Positions 1-5,003 of a DNA stretch of 7,050 bases are shown here, piece after piece. The notes beneath the pieces were generated by a model, which was given only the letters and a program-made list of their open reading frames with translations, did not search any database and was not told the DNA's origin. A program made the translations under genes and the position numbers. The stretch is from Gammaproteobacteria bacterium (GTDB taxonomy: Bacteria; Pseudomonadota; Gammaproteobacteria; SZUA-152). Each line of letters opens with the position of its first letter. Position 1 is the stretch's first letter. The stretch is taken from contig JAUWLO010000107.1 in the NCBI GenBank assembly GCA_030613605.1, positions 1-7,050 on the forward strand, read 5' to 3'.

Positions 1-155
1 AGCAGTACATCGGGCTTTGATTTGGCGGCTATGATCAGGGCTTCTTCGCCACTGGCAGCTTCTGCAATGACAGTAATTCCTGGCGCATCATTCAGTATCC
101 GGGTGATACCTGTGCGCACCAGCTCGTGGTCATCTACAACCATTACTTTGATCAT
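1..155 (-). CDS. gacA: GacA/UvrY-like response regulator (5' part only)
   Basis: This is the N-terminal 51 residues of a two-component response regulator; the rest lies beyond the left edge. The translation begins MIKVMVVDDHELVRTGITR and contains the paired acidic residues D8-D9 of a receiver domain, then a GEEAL segment (about 36-40) and PDVLL at the cut. The phosphoacceptor Asp, expected near residue 54 in this family, is just outside the window. The VDDHELVRTGI string closely matches the GacA/UvrY family, which pairs with a GacS/BarA sensor and activates small RNAs that sequester CsrA/RsmA. The expected C-terminal LuxR-type DNA-binding domain cannot be seen. The ATG at 153-155 is preceded by AGGA (161-164) with a 5-base spacer. 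The murU gene ends 124 bases upstream on the same strand. Receiver domain: certain. GacA orthology: likely. A NarL-type paralogue is the alternative. Confidence 0.82.
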   Translation of the reverse strand, partial: MIKVMVVDDHELVRTGITRILNDAPGITVIAEAASGEEALIIAAKSKPDVL

Positions 156-167
156 GAAAATCCTGCA

Positions 168-196
168 GGGGCACTTTTCAAAAAATAAGTGGCCCC
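168..196 (-). promoter_or_regulatory. Leader hairpin next to the gacA ribosome binding site
   Basis: In the minus-strand leader, GGGGCCACTT (187-196) can pair with AAGTGCCCC (168-176), leaving one unpaired base in the stem and a 10-base A/T-rich loop. The hairpin ends three bases before the AGGA ribosome binding site (161-164). It could influence translation of gacA. It may also form by chance in a short GC-rich patch; no covariation evidence is available. Confidence 0.3.
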
Positions 197-208
197 AGTC
201 GTGGGTTA

Positions 209-228
209 TTCCTACACCTGTGTAGGAA
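209..228. promoter_or_regulatory. Perfect 20-bp palindrome upstream of gacA
   Basis: TTCCTACACCTGTGTAGGAA has two perfect 9-base arms around a CT spacer. It lies about 55 bases upstream of the gacA start, in the gap after murU. Neither strand has a T-tract after the stem, so it does not look like an intrinsic terminator. Its symmetry suggests an operator for a dimeric regulator controlling gacA. The regulator is unknown, and the site does not have the outward TGTAAG...CTTACA layout described for GacA targets. Confidence 0.5.
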
Positions 229-279
229 AAAGACTACAGGATAATAGCCGAAAGATACAACCGATTGTAATATATGGAC

Positions 280-984
280 TTATTTCCCCACCAAAGCCTG
301 TTCAGCCTCATGGAGACGCTCACGGGTACCCACATCAACCCACAGGCCCTTGTATAACTCTCCACTAACCTGGCTCTGATCCATTGCCTGTCGTAACAAA
401 GGCGCCACCGGGAAGGTGTCGCCGCTAATATCGGCAAAAAGCCGGGGATGATAAACGCCGATGCCGCTAAAGGTGTAGTGAGCATTACCAGTATTTTTGA
501 CCAGACCCTTTTCGAGAGCAAAATCCCCGTCAGGGTGAAAAGCAGGATTTGGCACCAACACCAGGTGCGCCAGGTTATCGAGCGAAAAGTTATCAAACAG
601 TGTTTGCTGGAAAGCTAACAATGAGCGGAAGTCAAAGTCCGTCACCACATCGCCATTAATAACCACAAATGGCTTGTTTTCATCTCCTCCCGTTAGCAAC
701 GGCAGAGCACGAAAAATACCACCCCCGGTTTCAAGCCCCTTTTCCCCTTCCGGCGAATACGTAATTGTTGCGCCAAAACGTGAACCATCACCCAGGGCGG
801 CCTCAATTTTTTCACCCAACCAGGCATGATTAATAACCAGCTCGGTAAAACCTGCCGACACCAAAGCTTCAATATGTCTTTCGATAAGCGGCTTACCGGC
901 AACCGTTAATAACGGCTTGGGTATATCGTCTGTGAGCGGTCGCATGCGCTCACCTCTACCTGCTGCCAGAATCATCGCTTTCAT
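280..984 (-). CDS. murU: MurU, N-acetylmuramate alpha-1-phosphate uridylyltransferase
   Basis: MurU transfers UMP from UTP to MurNAc-alpha-1-phosphate, giving UDP-MurNAc in the cytoplasm. This is the last step of the recycling route that bypasses de novo UDP-MurNAc synthesis and the fosfomycin target MurA. The 234-residue product is a complete nucleotidyltransferase: the signature LAAGRGERMRPLT is at 6-18, K23 follows in PKPLL, an LETGGGI motif is at 84-90, the metal-binding GDV is at 111-113 (D112), and WVDVGT is at 215-220. Length is close to characterised MurU and much shorter than glucose-1-phosphate thymidylyltransferases with extra domains. It starts 40 bases after amgK, and the ATG has no clear ribosome binding site, so translation may depend on coupling to amgK. 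The kinase partner next door makes MurU much more likely than another sugar-1-phosphate nucleotidyltransferase. Confidence 0.9.
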   Translation of the reverse strand: MKAMILAAGRGERMRPLTDDIPKPLLTVAGKPLIERHIEALVSAGFTELVINHAWLGEKIEAALGDGSRFGATITYSPEGEKGLETGGGIFRALPLLTGGDENKPFVVINGDVVTDFDFRSLLAFQQTLFDNFSLDNLAHLVLVPNPAFHPDGDFALEKGLVKNTGNAHYTFSGIGVYHPRLFADISGDTFPVAPLLRQAMDQSQVSGELYKGLWVDVGTRERLHEAEQALVGK

Positions 985-1024
985 GGAAAGTCAGCGTAAA
1001 GGGAAAAGACAAAAGAGGAAAGGG

Positions 1025-2032
1025 TCAATCTGCAATCTCGTCCAACAACGTATGTAAATCTTGCAGCTCAGGATAACGCATACAAACATCAGACATATAA
1101 GCCAGGGTCAGAGGAATATCCTTCAGATAACCAGATTTACCATCGCGTAAGTATAAGCGCGCAAAAATACCAGCGACTTTTATATGCCTCTGTAAACCCA
1201 TCCAGTCAAACCAGCGCAGAAGGACATCATCTGTGTGATCTTCTGTTAATTCAAAGACACCCGCTTCGGCCGCGCGATGCAAATAATCCAAAGCCCATTG
1301 TTCTACCTGTTCACGCGGCCATTCGATATAGCAATCGCGCAACAGCGATACCAGATCGTAGGTGATCGGACCAACCACCGCATCCTGAAAATCCAGAATG
1401 CCCGGATTGTTTTCTGAGGTAACCATAAGATTGCGTGAGTGATAATCTCGATGCACAAACACTCGGGGCTGCGCCAGTGCTGATTCGGCCAGCAACTGGA
1501 AAATAGAGTCCAGTTGCTCTTGCTGCTGAACCGTTAATGATACATTAAGATGGCGTCGCAAATACCATTCACGAAACAAATCCATTTCCCGGTTCAGCAA
1601 AACGGGATCGTACACAGGCAGAAGATCACCCTTCACAGACACATCACGCTGCATTTTTAACAGGGCATCCAGCGCATCAGCATAAAGTGAACTGGCTGTT
1701 TGATCGTTTAACGCATCCAGATAGGGTTGGCTCCCAAGATCTGTAAGTAAGAGGAAACCCTGACTGAGGTCTGCCTCAATCACCCTGGGCACATTCACGC
1801 CAACATCAGCCAACAATCTGGATATGGTGATAAACGGCTCGGAATCTTCTTTATCAGGCGGGGCATCCATAACAATCAGGCTGTCACCGTAATCATTCGA
1901 CATGGATGCAGGGCTATTGATGCGAAAGTAACGCCGAAAGCTGGCATCAGCAGATGCGGGCGCGATCTTGATCACTTCCTCATTCGTAATTCTTTTCAAC
2001 CACTGGGTCAGTAATTCAAGTCGCTGGGGCAT
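1025..2032 (-). CDS. amgK: AmgK, anomeric MurNAc/GlcNAc kinase
   Basis: AmgK phosphorylates the anomeric hydroxyl of MurNAc (and GlcNAc) with ATP, giving the alpha-1-phosphate used by MurU. The 335-residue product has the aminoglycoside-phosphotransferase fold. A nucleotide-binding segment ASADASFRRYFR is at 26-37, the catalytic loop HRDYHSRN at 194-201 carries D196 and N201, and ILDFQDAVVGP at 212-222 supplies the metal-binding D214. The DFQDA form and the ASFRRYFR segment are typical of the AmgK branch rather than drug-resistance kinases. The ATG at 2030-2032 follows GGAG (2040-2043) with a 7-base spacer. It forms an operon with murU 40 bases downstream. An 11-bp inverted repeat ends on the first base of the ribosome binding site, suggesting leader-level control. 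No convincing sigma-70 promoter is visible in the 121 bases upstream. Cytoplasmic, with no signal peptide. Confidence 0.92.
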   Translation of the reverse strand: MPQRLELLTQWLKRITNEEVIKIAPASADASFRRYFRINSPASMSNDYGDSLIVMDAPPDKEDSEPFITISRLLADVGVNVPRVIEADLSQGFLLLTDLGSQPYLDALNDQTASSLYADALDALLKMQRDVSVKGDLLPVYDPVLLNREMDLFREWYLRRHLNVSLTVQQQEQLDSIFQLLAESALAQPRVFVHRDYHSRNLMVTSENNPGILDFQDAVVGPITYDLVSLLRDCYIEWPREQVEQWALDYLHRAAEAGVFELTEDHTDDVLLRWFDWMGLQRHIKVAGIFARLYLRDGKSGYLKDIPLTLAYMSDVCMRYPELQDLHTLLDEIAD

Positions 2033-2042
2033 GCGCCCTCTC

Positions 2043-2077
2043 CATCATGTTTCAAAAAAACCAATCGAAACATGATG
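2043..2077. repeat. Perfect 11-bp inverted repeat in the amgK leader
   Basis: CATCATGTTTC (2043-2053) and GAAACATGATG (2067-2077) are exact reverse complements separated by 13 bases. In amgK mRNA the stem would end directly on the GGAG ribosome binding site, with seven U residues in its loop. No T-run follows the stem on either strand, so it is not a standard intrinsic terminator. It could be an mRNA element affecting amgK translation or a DNA operator. Confidence 0.6.
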
Positions 2078-2123
2078 AGATGAGGGACGCAAGCGGGATC
2101 GTACTTTTGTTAAAACATTTTAC

Positions 2124-2163
2124 TTAGAACTGTATTATTTAGAACAGTATTAGTTAGAACTGT
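2124..2163. repeat. 15-bp tandem repeat spanning the stop codon of the TPR/beta-barrel gene
   Basis: Three copies start at 2124, 2139 and 2154 with an exact 15-base period. The first two read TTAGAACTGTATTAT and TTAGAACAGTATTAG; the third begins TTAGAACTGTG and then diverges. The third copy is the real C-terminus of the neighbouring minus-strand gene (Ser-Gln-Phe-stop). Because 15 is a multiple of three, the other copies repeat an X-Phe-TAA ending in the same frame. Confidence 0.75.
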
Positions 2164-3479
2164 GAGCTCAGACCCACACTCGCCAGATTTCTATCGTAGC
2201 TTTCTGCATCTATACTGGAGTCACTATTTGTGACCGTATAGGCCATTTCCAGCTGTAAATTCTTATCCAGTTTTTTGCTCAGACGTGCGGAAAGACGGGT
2301 TTGGGTATCATCACGACTTTCACTGACATTTCCCACGCGAATATAATCATCATTGTATGAACTGGTCCGGTAACGACCATCCAGACGTAAGGCCCATGAA
2401 TTACTTAACGCCCACCAACCGGTAACACGTATTGTATGGCGAGTTGGCGAGTAACTCCTAAAGGTATAAGTTGTGCCAGCAGGATTTCTAAAGTCTTCAC
2501 GATCATTCAGCTCTAACTGATAATAGACGCGATACCGATTTTTACCTGAACGAACCTGATTTCCCAGCCGGAGTTGCTGACGTACCCCTCCGAGGTAATC
2601 ATAGACCGGGTCGGTGGCATCAATGCTGCTGACTTTATAACGCAACCGTAGCTGATTATTTTTTGACAGGGCTTTACGAGCTCTCACTTCAGCGCTCAAC
2701 ACACGTTGATATTGAGAGCCTCCCAGGAAAGTCTCATCCCAGAAACCACCAACACGCATTTTCCAGGACCCCAACCGATCATAATGCGCAGCACCCAGAC
2801 CAAACTGAGTATAGTTATACGCTGTCTGTGTATTGTACTTCTGCAAATAGCCCTTCAGAAAAAGGCGAACCCCATCACTCACCCCTCCACTCAACCACTT
2901 TGCCCCAAAGGCAGACAAAACTATGGACGTGTCACTTTTGCTTGTTACGGCCGTCAAATCATCATTTAACAGTGTTACATTACTGTCAGATGTCAATGAC
3001 GCTGACAACAAACCTTTCCATTTTTTAGTTCTTTTAGGCTCGTCGCTCAAACGCTTTAAAGCCTCCCGTGCCAGCACTTTAACTTCGTCACTCTTCCCCG
3101 TACGCAAGGTACGCTGAAACCACGCAATGGCCGCAACCCTGTCTTTTTGTTTATTGGCAACCAGGCCCAAATTGTAATAAGCCAGTTGCTTAAATTTGTC
3201 AATTTCAGACAGAAGGGTAAAAGCCTTTTTAGCTTTTTCATATGACCCAAGCTTGTAATGCGCCACGCCAAAATTATATTGAAGCGCGGCATTATTTATC
3301 CCGGCCTTCTTAGCTTTCTGAAATTTCTCCAGCGCATTACGATAATCGCCTGATTTAGCAGCTTTAACCCCCTGGTTAAAATAGTCCATTCCGGACTGAG
3401 CAAAAGCAAACGGGGAAGATATGAGCATGGCACTCAGAAATAAACCGGCAAAAACGGGCTTTAATTTTTTGTACGACAT
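2154..3479 (-). CDS. Secreted TPR protein with C-terminal outer-membrane beta-barrel
   Basis: A 441-residue exported protein. Residues 1-27 form a signal peptide (KK near the N-terminus, hydrophobic core, AFA before a predicted cut ahead of Q28). About three tetratricopeptide repeats follow at 31-60, 65-95 and 98-128, for example YNFGVAHYKLGSYEKAKKAF and YYNLGLVANKQKDRVAAIAWF. Residues from about 153 to the end show alternating polar and hydrophobic strands rich in Tyr, Trp and Arg with short Asn/Asp turns, ending in Phe, which is the usual BAM recognition signature. The periplasmic TPR plus C-terminal barrel layout resembles DUF560/SLAM-type surface lipoprotein assembly modifiers and related export pores, but I cannot assign a substrate. 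The ATG at 3477-3479 is chosen because AGAGGA (3487-3492) precedes it and the signal peptide then begins correctly. An in-frame ATG at 3545 lies upstream of the likely promoter. Confidence 0.8.
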   Translation of the reverse strand: MSYKKLKPVFAGLFLSAMLISSPFAFAQSGMDYFNQGVKAAKSGDYRNALEKFQKAKKAGINNAALQYNFGVAHYKLGSYEKAKKAFTLLSEIDKFKQLAYYNLGLVANKQKDRVAAIAWFQRTLRTGKSDEVKVLAREALKRLSDEPKRTKKWKGLLSASLTSDSNVTLLNDDLTAVTSKSDTSIVLSAFGAKWLSGGVSDGVRLFLKGYLQKYNTQTAYNYTQFGLGAAHYDRLGSWKMRVGGFWDETFLGGSQYQRVLSAEVRARKALSKNNQLRLRYKVSSIDATDPVYDYLGGVRQQLRLGNQVRSGKNRYRVYYQLELNDREDFRNPAGTTYTFRSYSPTRHTIRVTGWWALSNSWALRLDGRYRTSSYNDDYIRVGNVSESRDDTQTRLSARLSKKLDKNLQLEMAYTVTNSDSSIDAESYDRNLASVGLSSQF

Positions 3480-3486
3480 TAAGTAT

Positions 3487-3492
3487 TCCTCT
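3487..3492 (-). promoter_or_regulatory. Ribosome binding site that fixes the TPR/barrel start
   Basis: AGAGGA on the minus strand lies 7 bases before the ATG at 3477-3479. No comparable site precedes the in-frame ATG at 3545, so the shorter product with a clean signal peptide is preferred. Confidence 0.7.
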
Positions 3493-3519
3493 AAATACAT
3501 GGAGGTAGAAAATGTTTTC

Positions 3520-3525
3520 ATTATA
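3520..3525 (-). promoter_or_regulatory. Probable sigma-70 -10 element of the TPR/barrel gene
   Basis: A perfect TATAAT occurs on the minus strand 41 bases before the chosen start, inside the short gap after the terminator of the preceding operon. The -35 is weak: TTGTTT lies only 14 bases upstream, and no good hexamer sits at 16-18. Transcription would begin near 3513. The site may need an activator. Confidence 0.45.
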
Positions 3526-3560
3526 TGTGAAATGGGGACAAACAAGATTAAGTAAAGCTT

Positions 3561-3600
3561 AAAAAATAAAAAAATCCCTCCCCTGCAATCAAGGGAGGGA
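3561..3600 (-). terminator. Rho-independent terminator of the sigma/anti-sigma/acidic-protein operon
   Basis: On the minus strand, TCCCTCCC (3593-3600) pairs perfectly with GGGAGGGA (3575-3582) across a 10-base loop. The tract TTTTTTTATTTTTT (3561-3574) follows at once. It starts 30 bases after the stop codon of the acidic protein gene and separates that operon from the TPR/barrel gene downstream. Confidence 0.92.
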
Positions 3601-3629
3601 CCTACTTCACCACCTACAATACCGCTATT

Positions 3630-3983
3630 TTATGTACCTGAAGTTGAGTCATTGTCAGAAGTACCTTCTTCATGGTCTTCTGTACCATCTTCATGATCTT
3701 CAACACCTTCTTCATGATCTTCTTCGTGATCATCCCGATCATCTTCATGATCTTCTCTATCATCATCACGCTCATCACCATCATGAGAATCATGCTCACC
3801 TTCATTTTCATGATGCTCGTCATTCTCAGGCAAGCCGAGCTCATGCTCTACTTCGTTGATATCATCATCGGTTTCTACTATCCGAATAGTGATATCCAGG
3901 TCATCCAGCTCATCGGCCCCAGCAGTACCCGTCATCAAAAACAGGGCAAAACTGGCCATTATCAGTGAGTTAATCATTTTCAT
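3630..3983 (-). CDS. Small secreted Asp/Glu/His-rich repeat protein
   Basis: A 117-residue protein of unknown family. Residues 1-23 look like a signal peptide (MKMINSLIMASFALFLMTG, with AGA before D24). By my count about half of the 94 mature residues are Asp or Glu and ten are His. From about residue 78 it is built on DHE units, ending with three 7-residue repeats of the form DHE(E/D)G(V/T)(E/S) at 89-109. There is no Cys. The composition suggests a disordered, strongly anionic periplasmic or extracellular protein that could bind divalent cations; this is inferred from composition only. The ATG at 3981-3983 follows GAGGAG (3992-3997) with an 8-base spacer. It lies 66 bases after the anti-sigma gene and just before a strong terminator, so it is probably the last gene of the sigma operon. 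Confidence 0.75.
   Translation of the reverse strand: MKMINSLIMASFALFLMTGTAGADELDDLDITIRIVETDDDINEVEHELGLPENDEHHENEGEHDSHDGDERDDDREDHEDDRDDHEEDHEEGVEDHEDGTEDHEEGTSDNDSTSGT
3657..3719 (-). repeat. Three 21-bp coding repeats in the acidic protein gene
   Basis: Three tandem 21-base units (3657-3677, 3678-3698, 3699-3719) encode the heptads DHEEGVE, DHEDGTE and DHEEGTS. Shorter GATCATGAAGA-like units continue to about 3752. Near-identical in-frame units suggest growth by slippage, so repeat number may vary between strains. Confidence 0.7.
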
Positions 3984-4049
3984 TACTTCTACTCCTCTTC
4001 TATATATACAATCTAATTTACAAATCAATTCAACAGGTCATTCACAAAA

Positions 4050-4832
4050 TCAAACAACTCGCATTTCAAACCCAACTCTGCCCGACAGTCCCGGAGCCAC
4101 ATCTGGCGCAACATCAGTAACACCAACTGACAGATTCACCCTGAGCGTTTTCACCTTACCCATATATTCGATATTTGCCACCAGTAGCCCACCCGTCACA
4201 CTGGTTGCCATAATGGGTAAACGAAGCGTGTTATCACCTTTGGCCAGGTTGGTTTTCCAGACCAGCTTGCGCTGCCCCTCATAACCAACCAGAGCGACAT
4301 TTTCAGGCATCTGCAGGGTAATGGTGGCGCCCTTTAAATCCTCAGATGAGAAAAATGCCAGTTTGATGTCACGTTGTTCATTCAGAGCAATGGAGAATTC
4401 GGGAATACGTTTGTCGGCACGTTTGTCGGCATTAGTTGCAACATTTGTAACCACCCCAACCCTTGCCATTTCACTGCTGCCACTGGTAACCGGCATTTGC
4501 TGTGGAGAGATAGCCACCACCCACAAGGCTAACCCTGCTACTGCCGCACTGCCAAAACCCACCATAAAACCACGACGGTGATGATGGCCAACGTTTTGCC
4601 CCGCAACCTCCGACTCCGCAGCAATGCGCAGAGCACGTATGGCGAAGCCTTCTGATGGCCCGTCAACCGGCATGGCCTTAAGGGATGCCAAAAAAATATT
4701 ATGTGCATCCACTGCCCTGGCGCACTCCGAACAGGATGCCAGGTGTACCTCAGAATCAGCCGCCACTTCAGGACTCAAATCAGCCCTGCAGTATTCGTCA
4801 ATATGGTTTTGGAAGTCTGTGCAATTCATCAT
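4050..4832 (-). CDS. Membrane anti-sigma factor with zinc-binding (ZAS-like) domain
   Basis: A 260-residue single-pass inner-membrane protein. The cytoplasmic N-terminus carries the H-x3-C-x2-C motif (H30, C34, C37, in HLASCSEC) of zinc-binding anti-sigma domains, with C4 and C15 also present. A hydrophobic segment at about 88-109 (GFMVGFGSAAVAGLALWVVAIS), preceded by HHHRRG, is the membrane anchor. Residues about 110-260 are periplasmic. The part from about 143 to 237 is beta-rich and looks like an Ig-like sandwich (for example ATITLQMPENVALVGY), possibly the sensor. It would hold the ECF sigma factor encoded upstream until a signal releases it. The gap to the sigma gene is 171 bases, longer than usual, and holds a separate ECF-type promoter. 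Ribosome binding is weak (GAGAG-type), and the start could be either of two adjacent ATGs (4832 or 4829). The call rests on motif, topology and position. Confidence 0.85.
   Translation of the reverse strand: MMNCTDFQNHIDEYCRADLSPEVAADSEVHLASCSECARAVDAHNIFLASLKAMPVDGPSEGFAIRALRIAAESEVAGQNVGHHHRRGFMVGFGSAAVAGLALWVVAISPQQMPVTSGSSEMARVGVVTNVATNADKRADKRIPEFSIALNEQRDIKLAFFSSEDLKGATITLQMPENVALVGYEGQRKLVWKTNLAKGDNTLRLPIMATSVTGGLLVANIEYMGKVKTLRVNLSVGVTDVAPDVAPGLSGRVGFEMRVV
4407..4430 (-). repeat. Exact 12-bp tandem duplication inside the anti-sigma gene
   Basis: ACGTTTGTCGGC occurs twice head to tail (4407-4418, 4419-4430), encoding ADKR-ADKR in the periplasmic linker between the membrane segment and the beta-rich domain. 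The frame is kept. It looks like a recent slippage duplication in a flexible region. Confidence 0.85.
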
Positions 4833-4851
4833 TTTTTGCTCTCTTGCCCTA

Positions 4852-4880
4852 TAACACGGCTAGCCACCGAAAAAGGTTCC
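4852..4880 (-). promoter_or_regulatory. ECF-type promoter of the anti-sigma gene
   Basis: On the minus strand, GGAACC (-35, 4875-4880) is followed by exactly 16 bases and CGTGTTA (-10, 4852-4858). This matches the general ECF pattern of a GGAAC-type -35 and a CGT-type -10. The same hexamers and spacing precede the sigma gene. Transcription would begin near 4846, about 14 bases before the start codon. An 8-bp palindrome GGCTAGCC (4858-4865) overlaps the -10 edge. Confidence 0.72.
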
Positions 4881-4981
4881 CTTTTAATCAACTTCTGGTT
4901 TCAGGTGATCTGCACTGACACATGGAGGTTTTCAGAAAGCACTGATTTGGCACTTACTTAATAGAGACATAGAGAGAGAAA

Positions 4982-4990
4982 GGGGGGGGG
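4982..4990. repeat. Nine-G homopolymer between the sigma and anti-sigma genes
   Basis: A run of nine G (nine C on the coding strand) lies 13 bases after the sigma stop codon, next to a purine-rich AGAGAGAGAAA stretch. It is non-coding and about 100 bases upstream of the anti-sigma promoter, so length changes would not shift a reading frame. It is a likely slippage site and a possible sequencing trouble spot. Confidence 0.8.
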
Positions 4991-5003
4991 TGAACAGGCG
5001 GCC

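Noticed and set aside
234..902. Alternative minus-strand frames overlapping murU
   Set aside because: They overlap the clear MurU frame, which has every nucleotidyltransferase motif, and their translations look like shadow peptides.
2043..2077. Inverted repeat as an intrinsic terminator of the TPR/barrel gene
   Set aside because: The T-run lies in the loop rather than after the stem, and no T-tract follows on either strand.
2663..3117. Plus-strand open frames of 64-121 codons opposite the TPR/barrel gene
   Set aside because: They overlap a well-supported coding region with a signal peptide and barrel, have no ribosome binding site and show no recognisable domain.
3480..3545. Longer start (ATG at 3545) for the TPR/barrel protein
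   Set aside because: It would bury the signal peptide behind 22 extra residues, lacks a ribosome binding site and lies upstream of the TATAAT element.
3657..3752. CRISPR-like regular repeats
   Set aside because: The units are contiguous, in-frame and coding, with no spacers.
3632..3968. Plus-strand open frames rich in His, Leu and Ile opposite the acidic protein gene
   Set aside because: They are by-products of GAT/CAT/GAA codon repeats read backwards. They lack a ribosome binding site and sensible composition, while the minus-strand frame has a signal peptide and ribosome binding site.
4001..4028. TTGATT-N16-TATATA, a possible sigma-70 promoter for the acidic protein gene
   Set aside because: Transcription would start within the GAGGAG ribosome binding site at 3992-3997, so it is unlikely to be productive. 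Cotranscription with the anti-sigma gene is simpler.
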